Positions 38,409-47,401 of a stretch of DNA of 64,000 nucleotides are shown piece after piece. Positions within the stretch are counted from its first letter, which is position 1. Each line of letters opens with the position of its first letter. The notes beneath the pieces are model-generated. The model did no database searches, had not been told where the DNA came from, and saw nothing but the letters and a program-made list of their open reading frames with translations. This DNA comes from JAGWRA01 sp035534615 (lineage in GTDB: Bacteria > Acidobacteriota > Vicinamibacteria > Vicinamibacterales > CAVVIG01), in contig DATLRO010000073.1 of NCBI GenBank assembly GCA_035534615.1, positions 1 to 64,000 of the forward strand. Reading direction: 5' to 3'. A program made the position numbers and the translations under genes.

Positions 38409-38436
38409 AGAGTACCCGTCCCCGTCCCGTGTTCAA
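38409..38436 (-). promoter_or_regulatory. Possible promoter for the small hypothetical gene
   Basis: On the minus strand TTGAAC (38431-38436), a 16-nt spacer and TACTCT (38409-38414) lie about 20 nt before the start codon at 38388. Confidence 0.35.
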
Positions 38437-38470
38437 AATAGAATGATCGCATGGCATCCATCTGTGATGC

Positions 38471-39436
38471 TTATGCCTTGTGGCGCGCGGCGCCGGCGGG
38501 GGCGGCCGCGACCCGTGGCCGGAACCGGCCGGGCGGGGGCGACAGCCGCAGCTGGCCGCGGATCGCCTCGAAGCTCCGCAGCGCCTCCTGTACCATCCGC
38601 GGCACCCGGTTCGTCCGGGGATAGACCCAGCCCGTCTGGCGGACGAGCTGCTCGTCCTGGATCCTGGCGCAGAAGAACTGGCGGCTGTGCACCTCGCGCG
38701 CCACGGCCAGGTACGGCAGGATGCTGATGCCGAGCCCCGCCCGCACCATCGCCTTGATGATCTCGACGTTTTCCGTGTCCATGACGATGGTCGGTTCGAT
38801 CTTGGCGCGCAGGAAGAAGGCCTCGATTACGCGGCGGGTGTTCGAGCCGACCTCGAACAGCACGAACGGCTGATCCGCCAGGTCGGCCGGCGCGATCCGC
38901 CGCCGGCGCGACAGCGGGTGGTTCACCGCCGTGACGAGCAGCAGCTCCTCCTTCAGCACCGGAATCGTCACCAGGTCCGGCTCGTCGATCGGCAGCGTCA
39001 GCAGGCCGCAGTCAATCGTCCCCGCCCGGAGCTCGCGGATCGACTTCTCGGTCAGCCCGGCCGACACGCGCACGTCGGCGTGGCGGTGCACGCGGTGGAA
39101 ATGCCGCAGGAGCGGCGGAAAGACATAAATGCAGACCGTCATGCCGCCGGCCAGCCGCAGCGTGCCGCGCAGTTCACCCGTCCGGTCGGTGAGCGCCCCG
39201 ACCGTGTCCTTCAGGTCCTGAAAGATCCGGTGGCTCATCTGCAGCAGCGCTTCGCCGGCGGGCGTCATCTTCACCTGCCGGCCGATCCGCAGGAACAGCG
39301 GCTCGTTCAGTTCCTCCTCCAGCAGCAGGATCTGGCGGCTGATGGCCGACTGCGACACGTGCAGCTTCCGGCCCGAGCCGGTGAACGACCCGGTTTCGGC
39401 GATCGCCTGCAGAATTTCGAGCTGGCGCAGATCCAC
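38471..39436 (-). CDS. LysR family transcriptional regulator
   Basis: 321 residues from a GTG start with AAGGAG 7 nt upstream. The winged helix is standard: LRQLEILQAIAETGSFTGSGRKLHVSQSAISRQILLLEEELNEPLFLRIGRQVKMTPAGEALLQ (about 4-67). The C-terminal periplasmic-binding-protein-like domain has CynR/CysB-type features (RAGTIDCGLLTLPIDEPDL; VRAGLGISILPYLAVAREVHS). It lies 48 nt downstream of an SHS-type transporter gene on the same strand, so it may be cotranscribed with the transporter and respond to its substrate. Confidence 0.9.
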   Translation of the reverse strand: MDLRQLEILQAIAETGSFTGSGRKLHVSQSAISRQILLLEEELNEPLFLRIGRQVKMTPAGEALLQMSHRIFQDLKDTVGALTDRTGELRGTLRLAGGMTVCIYVFPPLLRHFHRVHRHADVRVSAGLTEKSIRELRAGTIDCGLLTLPIDEPDLVTIPVLKEELLLVTAVNHPLSRRRRIAPADLADQPFVLFEVGSNTRRVIEAFFLRAKIEPTIVMDTENVEIIKAMVRAGLGISILPYLAVAREVHSRQFFCARIQDEQLVRQTGWVYPRTNRVPRMVQEALRSFEAIRGQLRLSPPPGRFRPRVAAAPAGAARHKA

Positions 39437-39484
39437 GGAGGGACTCCTTCCCAGGCCTGGCGCCGCGGCCGGACGCGCGACCGG

Positions 39485-40702
39485 TCAGTGCGCCTTGCGG
39501 AACGACACGCCTTTCGCTTCCGGCCCCAGCCCGATCACGAACATCCCGACGATCAGGACGAGCGACGCGAGCAGGCCCATCGACTGGGCGTAGGTCAGGT
39601 GCTCGGCGAGCAGCGCCTCGAGGTAGGTGATGCTCGATGCGATCAGCACGCCGAGCTGGTACGCGAAGCCGGGGAAGAAGGCGCGCAGCGAACCGGGCGA
39701 CAGCTCGTTGATGTGCGCGGGAATGACGCCCCAGGCGCCCTGCACCATGAACTGCATGAGGAACGCGCCGAGCACGATGAGCGGCGTGCCGGGCGCGAAC
39801 ACCCACAGGGGGACGAGCACCAGCGCACAGACGACGGCGGTCACCATCGCCTTCCGCCGCCCGCCGCGGTCCGAGAACAGGCCGAAGATCAGGCCGCCGA
39901 GAATGGCGCCGACCATCGAGATGATCGTGATCGTCGCCGTGGCTTCGGGGCTGAAGTGGCGCTGCTGCTGCAGGTACGTCGGATACATGTCCTGCGTGCC
40001 GTGCGAGATCATGTTCATCATCGCCATCAGCAGCACCAGGTACAGGAACAGCTTCCAGTGGCTGGCGATCTCGCGGCCGTACGCGCGCCAGTCCGTGGTC
40101 TTGTGCTCCTGCCAGGACTCCGGCTCCTGGACCTTCACCATCACCCACAGCGACAGCAGCGCCGGCAGCCCCCCGATGAAGAACAGCACGCGCCAGCCGT
40201 AGACGGGGAACACCGTGAAGTACATCACGGCCGCCAGCAGGTACCCGAGGGCGTAGCCTTCCTGCAGCAGTCCCGACAGCAGACCGCGCCACTTGACCGG
40301 CACCGTCTCCATCACCAGCGACGCCCCGACGCCCCACTCCCCGCCCATGCCGATGCCGAACAGCAGCCGGAGGATCAGGAACGTCGTGTAGTTGGGCGCC
40401 AGTCCCGACAGCACTTCGACGATGGAGTAGAAGATGATGACGCCGACCATCGGCACGCGGCGGCCCCAGCGATCGGCGATCACGCCGAAGACGAACGCCC
40501 CGACGGGGCGGGTGGCGAGGCTGGCGGTCAGCGCCAGCGCGATGTCGGCCCGCGAGACGTGGAAATCCTTCGCCACGGCGCTCAGCACCATGACGAGGAT
40601 GAAGAAATCGAAGGCGTCGAGGGTCCAGCCGAGAAAGCCGGCCAGCACCGCATTGCGCTGGTTCGCCCGCTCGGCGGCGGTCGCGGCCACGGAGGTAGTC
40701 AT
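39485..40702 (-). CDS. MFS transporter, SHS/AAHS type (organic acid:H+ symporter)
   Basis: 405 residues, 12 helices. The N-terminal segment GFLGWTLDAFDFFILVMVLSAV is the hallmark of sialate/lactate:H+ (SHS) and related aromatic-acid symporters. Motif A appears as GVIADRWGRRVPMVGVI, and a GIGMGGEWGVGASLVMETVP segment follows. The protein would import a small carboxylate; with hcr genes 7 kb away an aromatic acid is conceivable but unproven. Start at ATG 40702, with GGGAG 7 nt upstream. It is divergent from a molybdopterin oxidoreductase gene across 158 bp. Confidence 0.86.
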   Translation of the reverse strand: MTTSVAATAAERANQRNAVLAGFLGWTLDAFDFFILVMVLSAVAKDFHVSRADIALALTASLATRPVGAFVFGVIADRWGRRVPMVGVIIFYSIVEVLSGLAPNYTTFLILRLLFGIGMGGEWGVGASLVMETVPVKWRGLLSGLLQEGYALGYLLAAVMYFTVFPVYGWRVLFFIGGLPALLSLWVMVKVQEPESWQEHKTTDWRAYGREIASHWKLFLYLVLLMAMMNMISHGTQDMYPTYLQQQRHFSPEATATITIISMVGAILGGLIFGLFSDRGGRRKAMVTAVVCALVLVPLWVFAPGTPLIVLGAFLMQFMVQGAWGVIPAHINELSPGSLRAFFPGFAYQLGVLIASSITYLEALLAEHLTYAQSMGLLASLVLIVGMFVIGLGPEAKGVSFRKAH

Positions 40703-40848
40703 GGAGGATCTCCCGGAGACGAGGCGCCCGACGTCCCCTCTCGCCGGTCGGGCGCTGCCGGGACGACGATGACACGGCCGCTTGCCAGCGAAGGATAGGA
40801 CGCGCCCGGCATCAGTGCAAGAGAAAACCGCGGTCTCCGCGCCCGTGG

Positions 40849-40854
40849 TATCGT
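40849..40854 (+). promoter_or_regulatory. -10 box (TATCGT) ending 6 nt before the start codon
   Basis: TATCGT is followed by ACGCGG and the ATG at 40861. No separate ribosome binding site is visible, so a leaderless transcript is likely. Confidence 0.4.
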
Positions 40855-40860
40855 ACGCGG

Positions 40861-42897
40861 ATGAGCGCGCCTCCACCCCGCCGGCACGGCGGCCCCGCGT
40901 CCACCGTCGACACCGCCTGCCCGCTCGACTGTCCGGATGGCTGCAGCCTCGCGGTCACGGCGCAGCACGGCCGCGTGCTCGCGCTCGACGGCTCGCAGCG
41001 GAACCCGGTGACCGGCGGCTACATCTGCGCGAAGGTCCGCCGCTTCGCGCAGCGCGTCGACGGAGCGGATCGACTGCGGCATCCGGCCGTCCGGATGGGC
41101 GCCAAGGGCGAGGGGCGGTTCAGCCGCGTGACCTGGGACGAGGCGCTGGACCTGATTGCGACCCGGATGCAGGAGGTCCGCACCCGCTGGGGCGGCGAGG
41201 CGATCCTGCCGTTTTCCTACGGTGGCTCGAACGGCCTGCTGACGCAGGACACGGCCGACGCGCAGCTCTGGCGGCGGTTCGGCACCTCGCGTCTGGCGCG
41301 CACGGTGTGCGCGGCGCCGACCGGCGCCGCCAACCAGGCGCTGTACGGCAAGATGCCGTCGGTCTCCTACGAGGATTTCGTCCACGCCCGCCTGCTGGTG
41401 CTGTGGGGCGTCAATCCGTCGGTCTCGGGCATCCATCTGGTGCCGTACGTCCGCGAAGCCCAGCGGCACGGCGCCCGCCTGGTCGTCATCGATCCCCGCC
41501 GCACGCCGCTCGCCCGGCTCGCCGACCTCCACCTGCCGGTGCGTCCCGGCACCGACGTCGCGGTCGCGCTCGCGGTCCACCGGCACCTGTTCGAACAGGG
41601 GGCGGCCGACCGGCGGTTTCTGGACGCGCACACGCGCGGCGCCGAGGCGCTGCGGGCGCGCGCCGAACCGTGGACCGTCGCCAGGGCGGCCGAGGTCTCC
41701 GGCCTCGATCCGGCCCACCTCGAGACCTTTGCCGGCTGGTACGCCAGCAGTTCGCCGGCGCTCATCCGCTGCGGCTGGGGCCTCGAGCGGAACCGCAACG
41801 GCGGCAACGCCGCCCTGGCGGTGCTGGCGCTGCCGGCGGTCGGCGGCAAGTTCGGCGTGCGCGGCGGCGGGTACACGATGAGCAACTCCTCCGCCTGGGG
41901 CATCGAGCGGACCTGGATCGGCGACGAGGAGCCGGACACGCGCCTGGTGAACATGAACCGGCTGGGGCACGCGCTGACGGCGGCCGACGATCCGCCGGTC
42001 AAGCTGCTGTTCGTCTACAACAGCAATCCGGCGGCCACGATTCCCCACCAGGATCTCGTGCTGCGCGGCCTGGCGCGCGACGATCTCTTCACCGTCGTGT
42101 TCGACCAGGTGATGACCGACACGGCCTTGTACGCCGATGTCGTCCTGCCGGCAACGACCTTCCTCGAGCATTACGACCTGGTGCGCGCCTACGGCCCGAT
42201 CCACCTGCAGGTCGGCCATCCGGTCATCGATGCCGTCGGCGAGGCCAGGCCGAATCCTGACGTGTTCAGCGAACTGTGCGGGCGCCTCGGCCTGCAGCTC
42301 GACGGCGACCCGGCCAGCGAAATCGACCTGCTGCTGACGGTGCTCGACCGGCTGCCCGGCTCGCTCGGCCACGACCTCCGGCAGGACCGGCAGCCGGTCC
42401 CCGCATTCGGCGCGGCGCCGATTCAGTTCGTGGACGTGTTTCCGCGGACGCCGGACGGCAAGGTCGACCTGTTCCCCGAGGCGCTCGAGGCGGCGGCGCC
42501 CGCCGGGCTGTACCGCTATCAGCCGGACCCGGCGTCCGATCGCTATCCGCTGGCGCTGATCTCGCCGGCCAGCGACCGGACCATCAGCTCGACGCTCGGC
42601 GAGCTCCCGCGGCCGGACGTCAAGCTGCTCATGCACCCGGACGACGCCGCGAGCCGCGGCCTGGACGAGGGCGACCTGGTGCGGGTGTTCAACGATCTCG
42701 GGGAAGTGCGCTGTCCGCTCGGCGTCTCGCCGCTGCTCCGGCCCGGGGTGGTGAGCCTGCCCAAGGGGCTGTGGCGGCGCAGCACGGCCAACGGCCGGAC
42801 CGCGACGGCGCTGGTGCCCGACACGCTGACCGACCTCGGCGGCGGCGCGTGCTTCAACGACGCCCGGGTCCAGGTCGCCTCGGTGCCGACCGCGTAA
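40861..42897 (+). CDS. Molybdopterin-dependent oxidoreductase with N-terminal [4Fe-4S] site
   Basis: 678 residues of the DMSO reductase superfamily. The iron-sulfur site uses Cys20, Cys24, Cys28 and Cys56 (CPLDCPDGC ... GGYICAK), with Cx3Cx3C spacing instead of the more common Cx2Cx3C. The Moco domains follow (VTWDEALDLIATRM; LLVLWGVNPSVSGIH; VVIDPRRTPLARLADLHLPVRPGTDVAVALAV), ending in the C-terminal dinucleotide-binding barrel (HPDDAASRGLDEGDLVRVFNDLGEV). No Tat signal, no membrane or ferredoxin-type partner gene adjoins it. The protein is therefore probably a soluble cytoplasmic enzyme of unknown substrate. A Cys in RTVCAAPTGAANQ could be a Mo ligand. Confidence 0.85.
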   Translation: MSAPPPRRHGGPASTVDTACPLDCPDGCSLAVTAQHGRVLALDGSQRNPVTGGYICAKVRRFAQRVDGADRLRHPAVRMGAKGEGRFSRVTWDEALDLIATRMQEVRTRWGGEAILPFSYGGSNGLLTQDTADAQLWRRFGTSRLARTVCAAPTGAANQALYGKMPSVSYEDFVHARLLVLWGVNPSVSGIHLVPYVREAQRHGARLVVIDPRRTPLARLADLHLPVRPGTDVAVALAVHRHLFEQGAADRRFLDAHTRGAEALRARAEPWTVARAAEVSGLDPAHLETFAGWYASSSPALIRCGWGLERNRNGGNAALAVLALPAVGGKFGVRGGGYTMSNSSAWGIERTWIGDEEPDTRLVNMNRLGHALTAADDPPVKLLFVYNSNPAATIPHQDLVLRGLARDDLFTVVFDQVMTDTALYADVVLPATTFLEHYDLVRAYGPIHLQVGHPVIDAVGEARPNPDVFSELCGRLGLQLDGDPASEIDLLLTVLDRLPGSLGHDLRQDRQPVPAFGAAPIQFVDVFPRTPDGKVDLFPEALEAAAPAGLYRYQPDPASDRYPLALISPASDRTISSTLGELPRPDVKLLMHPDDAASRGLDEGDLVRVFNDLGEVRCPLGVSPLLRPGVVSLPKGLWRRSTANGRTATALVPDTLTDLGGGACFNDARVQVASVPTA

Positions 42898-42997
42898 GGC
42901 GTGCCGATCGTCGCCACGCACGTCCCGTCGCGGCCCCCCCGCCGGCCGCCTCCCGCCGGCCCCGCGGCCCGATCACCGGCAGCCGTCCCGCCCGGGA

Positions 42998-45900
42998 TCA
43001 GTAGCTGAAAAAGAAGATCAGATCGATGCCGCCGCGCTGCGTCTGGGAAACGAGCGTCGGATTGCTGACCAGCGACCCCTGCGCGATCGAACTCTGCAGC
43101 CGCATGAAGCCGGTCAGCAGGTAGTCGATCGTGAACTGCGTGGCGCTCTCGCGGCCGATCGACTGCTGCACCTTCAGGAACAGCCGCGATCCGATCTGCT
43201 GGCCGATGGTCAGGGCCGCGGTGGCGCCGGTCGACGGCGCCGGCTGCACTTCGAGGACGTCCAGGTCCAGCGCCCGTCCGATCGACTGCGCCAGCGACGA
43301 CGTCAGCGCCCCCGCCGCGATCGCGCCCGCCCGCGAGACCAGCGAGCTCTGCTGCTGCTCGCCGAGCTGGTTGAGCGGCTGGTTGAAGACGATGAGGGCC
43401 AGGATGTCCGCCTCGTCCAGCGGCGGCGTGCTGGTCAGCACGAGCCGCGGCCGGCGCAGCGTTCCCTGCACGTTGACCTGCGTCTGCACGCCGGAGATGT
43501 CGCGGCGGGCGCTGATGTCGAGCGTCGGATCGATCGGCTGCAGCCCCTGGAACTGAATCTGGCCGCCGCGCTGGATGTCGAACCGGCGGCCCTGGAAGCC
43601 GTACGCGCCCGAGACGGTGTTCATCACGCCGGCGAGCCGGACGGCCCCGCCGGGGTCCTTGAGCAGGCGGACCGTCCCCCCGAGCACGAGGCTCAGCGAG
43701 CCGACGCCGATCGGCGCGCTGCTCCGCGTCAGGTCCGCCCCGCTCACCGCGAGATCATCCGGCACGTGGATCGTCAGATCCATCGCCAGGCCCACGAAGG
43801 CCGACGGCTCCGGGGCCGGCGGCCCCATCCGGGCGGGGCCGACCGGGATCACCGGCTGCGCCTCGGTCGTGCCACGCGACATGAGGTCCAGCAGCCGGTC
43901 GGCGTCGAGCTTCGCGCGGTCGAGGGAGACGGTGCCGTCCAGCCGCGGGTGCAGCAGATCGCCGGTGAGCCGCACATCGCTGCTGACGACGGCGTGCGCG
44001 AGCGCGCTGTCGAGCACTTCGAACCGGTCGGCGCGGACGTCGGCCCGCACGCCGTGAATCCGCCCGGCCTGCACGGCGACATCGCCCGAGATCTGCAGCG
44101 TGTGCCGGTGCGGATCGAGAATCGTCAGGCGATCGACGTGCACGCGATCACCGAGCAGCGCGATCCGGGTCTCCAGCCCCGTGTACCTGACGCCCGCCGC
44201 CGCCACGGTCATCGCGCCCTGGTGCACGTCGATGTACCCGTGCGCGGCCGGCTGCGCCGGCGTCCCGGTGATCTGCAGTTCCGCCTGGAACGTGCCGCTG
44301 ACGTCGCTGACCGCCGTCGTGAAGCCCTGCAGCAGCGCCAGGCTGATCGGGCTGGTCCTGACGGCCAGGTCGAGCGCGCCGGCCGGCCCCGGACTCCCGG
44401 CGAGCGATCCGGCGAGCAGGCTCGCCGGAAGACCGCCGTCGACCGTGAGCCACGCGCCCCCGGGCTGTTCGAGCCGGAGCGCCAGGCCGACGACCCGGCC
44501 CGCCTCGTATTGACCGGTCGCGGCGAGCGTGACGTCGCGAATCGAGCCGTAGCCCCCCTGCGCGACGGCGAGCTTGCCGGTCACGTGGGGCGCCTCGAGC
44601 GTGCCGGTCAGGGTCATCTGCGCGTCGGCCAGGCCGGTCAGGTGTGGCGCCCGGGGCAGCAGCGCGTCCAGCTCGCGCAGGTCGAACTCGCGCAGGTGCA
44701 CGTCCAGCCCCTGGCCGGGTTCCCCCAGCGTGCCGGCCGCGGTGAGCTCGTGCCCGTGCCCCTGGAGACGCACATCCGACACCGACACGGGCCCGCCGCC
44801 GAACACGAGGACCGGACGGCTTCCGGGCGCCAGCCGCCAGGCCAGACCGCCGCTCTGCAGCGCGAGCCGGCTCAGGCGCACGGTCGAGCGCCCGTCTTCC
44901 AGGTGCCACGTGCCGGTGGCGTCCAGTCCGGCCGCGGGCGACGTGAGCGACGTCACGAAGTCGATCGTCCGATTCGCGTAGCCGAGGCGAGCCGTCGCCG
45001 TGCGCGCCACGATCGCGTCGGCGGCCGTCAGGTCCTGCGCCGTGACCTCGGCGGTCGCGCGCAGCTTCTGGACGTCCAGGTCGGCCAGCGAGGCGTCAAC
45101 GCGTGCCTCGAGGTGCTTCACGCCGCCGCGCCCGTCGGCGACCGGCGCACCGTCAAGGGTTCCAGTCAGCCGCAGCAGGCGGCCGTTGCCGGTGACGTCG
45201 CCGGAGGCCGACGCCTGCCCGGACAGCGGCCGGCCAACCAGCGCCCCCGCGCGACCGAGATCGACGCGCCGCACCTGGAACGACAGCCGGGAGGCGCCGG
45301 CACTTCCCAGGTCGAGCCGGCCGCTCGCCTGGCCGTCCAGCAGCGGGTCCTCGACCGTGAGCCGCCGGACGACCGCCACGCGCCGGCGGTACCGCCCGTC
45401 GACCGACGCCCGATCGATCGTGAGTCCCTGGATGGTCGACCGGACAAAGTCGACGCGACCGTTCCACGAGACGTTGTCCACCGTCAGCGGCGCCGTCACG
45501 TCGGCGAACGTCACGGTGCCGTCGAGCCGGCCGCCCAGGCGGCCCGTCCGCTGCGGATCGTTCAGCACCTGCGCGAGGTCGAGCCGATCGAACGCGCCGG
45601 CCGCCGTCACGACGAGCCGCGCACCGGCAAGGTGCGCCGCCAGCGTGGCGTCGCCGGCGGTGCCGTCGAAGGCGCGCGACCGGTCGAGCTGTCCGGTCGC
45701 CTCGAGCGTCATCTCGCGCAGCCGTGTGCCGGTGACATGGAGATCGAACCGGCCGGTCAGGTCCGTGCTGTACCGGTCCGCGCTCAGTGCCGTCAGGTCG
45801 AACGCGCGGCCGATCCGCTGCAGGTCGAGATGGGCGACGCGGCCGGCCGCCGCGTACGCCAGCGCGGGACCGGCCAGCGAGAACCGGCCGGTGTCGCCGC

Positions 45901-47386
45901 CGGCAATCGTGGCGCCGAGGGCGGTCGAGGTCTGCAGGGCGAACGTCGCCCCGAGCCTGGGCCACTCCCCGGTCAGGCTGTAGTCGAAATTGAGCGAGCT
46001 GTCCAGCTTGCGCACTCCGACATGCGACGGCAGGCGTGAGAGATCCACGCCGGCGGCGCGCCCCTGAAGATCGAACGTCACCCGCCGGTGGCCCTGGCGC
46101 AGCGGCCAGGTGAGCGTGCCGATCGCGGTGACCCGCCCGCCGTACGCCCGCCCGTCGGCGTTCAGCCGGACGCCGTGCCGGTCCACCCGGCCCTTCGCCG
46201 TCATGGCCGCCGCCCGGTAGCCGACGACCGTCACGGCCGGCGCCTGCATCGTATACGTCGCCGACGGGTCGCCGGCGGCGGGCAGCCGGGCCGCGACATG
46301 GACCGTGGCGGTGATATCGCTCCGGACGGCCGGCCGCTTCAGCAGCGGCGCGAGATCGACGCGATCCAGCCGGACATCGCCGGTGGCCGTCCGGACCGGG
46401 CTCCTGGCGTCGGCCACCAGCCGCGCCCTGATCCGGCCGGCCCGCGACTGGAAGTCCAGGTCGATGGCGAGCCGGTCCAGCGGCCCCGTGGCCGACAGCG
46501 TGACCGCCGGCGACAGCGGCACCCCCTGGAGCGCCGGCACGAGGTGCGCGAGCGCGGGGAGGTCGGCCGGATCGGCCGACAGGTGCAGGTCGACCGGCTG
46601 GCCACCACCGTGGCGCGGCACGGCCCCGTCGATCCGGAACCGGCTGCCGGCCAGCCGCGCGTCGATCCGTCCGAACGACACCTGCTCGGGCTCCAGGGCG
46701 ATCCGGCCGGACAGGGTGATCGGGTCGAGCGCCGGCTGCGCGGCGCGCATCGAGAGCCGCCGGATCTCGAACGTGACGCGTCCGGGCACCGCGTCGATCG
46801 CCACGTCCGCGGCGAGATCGGTCAGGCGCCGCGGCCAGACGAGGCGCCCCCCCGGCCCCGGCGGCGGCGTGATGATCAGCTGGCCGCCGCGGATCAGGAT
46901 GTGCTGGATGCCGTATCGCGGCCCGCCGCCCGGTTTCGCGGGCGGGCGCGGCTTCATCAGATGCGCGAGGTTCCAGCCGGCGGCGGTGTCGCGCAGATGA
47001 ATGACCGGCCGGTCGACATCGACCTCGTCCACGATGCGCCCGGCCGACACGAGACCGGCCAGCCGGTAGCGCACGGCCACCTCCGGAATGACAATGGCCG
47101 GCTGCCCGTCGAGGATCAGCGACACGTCGTGAAGGGTGATGCCGCTGAGGAGATTGCCGCTCACGCGGCCGATGACGAGGCGTCCGTTCAGGAACCGCCC
47201 GGCCCCGCTTGCGATGAGATCGCGCAGCTCATACTTGAACCAGGAGGTCTGGAGGAGCACCAGCCCGGCGGCACTCAGGGCGACCGCGAGGATCACCAGG
47301 CCGCCGACGACCCGCCGCACGCGCGAGCGGCGCCGCCGGGGAGGAGCGGGCGCGGGGTCGCCGGGGTGGCGGGTCTCGTCTGTCAT
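42998..47386 (-). CDS. tamB: Translocation and assembly module protein TamB
   Basis: 1462 residues. One N-terminal membrane anchor (VVGGLVILAVALSAAGLVLLQ) precedes a very long beta-taco/AsmA-like periplasmic region with many repeated short strands (for example ITLSGRIALEPEQVSFGRIDARLAGS). The conserved C-terminal TamB (DUF490) domain includes DLLHPRLDGTVSLDRAKLD and GAYGFQGRRFDIQRGGQIQFQG, then PRLVLTSTPPLDEADILALIVFNQPLNQLGEQQQ, and ends with the aromatic FFFSY. TamB spans the periplasm and works with TamA in outer-membrane assembly or phospholipid transfer. The gene follows tamA with a 15-nt gap. Confidence 0.93.
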   Translation of the reverse strand: MTDETRHPGDPAPAPPRRRRSRVRRVVGGLVILAVALSAAGLVLLQTSWFKYELRDLIASGAGRFLNGRLVIGRVSGNLLSGITLHDVSLILDGQPAIVIPEVAVRYRLAGLVSAGRIVDEVDVDRPVIHLRDTAAGWNLAHLMKPRPPAKPGGGPRYGIQHILIRGGQLIITPPPGPGGRLVWPRRLTDLAADVAIDAVPGRVTFEIRRLSMRAAQPALDPITLSGRIALEPEQVSFGRIDARLAGSRFRIDGAVPRHGGGQPVDLHLSADPADLPALAHLVPALQGVPLSPAVTLSATGPLDRLAIDLDFQSRAGRIRARLVADARSPVRTATGDVRLDRVDLAPLLKRPAVRSDITATVHVAARLPAAGDPSATYTMQAPAVTVVGYRAAAMTAKGRVDRHGVRLNADGRAYGGRVTAIGTLTWPLRQGHRRVTFDLQGRAAGVDLSRLPSHVGVRKLDSSLNFDYSLTGEWPRLGATFALQTSTALGATIAGGDTGRFSLAGPALAYAAAGRVAHLDLQRIGRAFDLTALSADRYSTDLTGRFDLHVTGTRLREMTLEATGQLDRSRAFDGTAGDATLAAHLAGARLVVTAAGAFDRLDLAQVLNDPQRTGRLGGRLDGTVTFADVTAPLTVDNVSWNGRVDFVRSTIQGLTIDRASVDGRYRRRVAVVRRLTVEDPLLDGQASGRLDLGSAGASRLSFQVRRVDLGRAGALVGRPLSGQASASGDVTGNGRLLRLTGTLDGAPVADGRGGVKHLEARVDASLADLDVQKLRATAEVTAQDLTAADAIVARTATARLGYANRTIDFVTSLTSPAAGLDATGTWHLEDGRSTVRLSRLALQSGGLAWRLAPGSRPVLVFGGGPVSVSDVRLQGHGHELTAAGTLGEPGQGLDVHLREFDLRELDALLPRAPHLTGLADAQMTLTGTLEAPHVTGKLAVAQGGYGSIRDVTLAATGQYEAGRVVGLALRLEQPGGAWLTVDGGLPASLLAGSLAGSPGPAGALDLAVRTSPISLALLQGFTTAVSDVSGTFQAELQITGTPAQPAAHGYIDVHQGAMTVAAAGVRYTGLETRIALLGDRVHVDRLTILDPHRHTLQISGDVAVQAGRIHGVRADVRADRFEVLDSALAHAVVSSDVRLTGDLLHPRLDGTVSLDRAKLDADRLLDLMSRGTTEAQPVIPVGPARMGPPAPEPSAFVGLAMDLTIHVPDDLAVSGADLTRSSAPIGVGSLSLVLGGTVRLLKDPGGAVRLAGVMNTVSGAYGFQGRRFDIQRGGQIQFQGLQPIDPTLDISARRDISGVQTQVNVQGTLRRPRLVLTSTPPLDEADILALIVFNQPLNQLGEQQQSSLVSRAGAIAAGALTSSLAQSIGRALDLDVLEVQPAPSTGATAALTIGQQIGSRLFLKVQQSIGRESATQFTIDYLLTGFMRLQSSIAQGSLVSNPTLVSQTQRGGIDLIFFFSY

Positions 47387-47401
47387 GGGGCGTGCCGGCG
47401 G

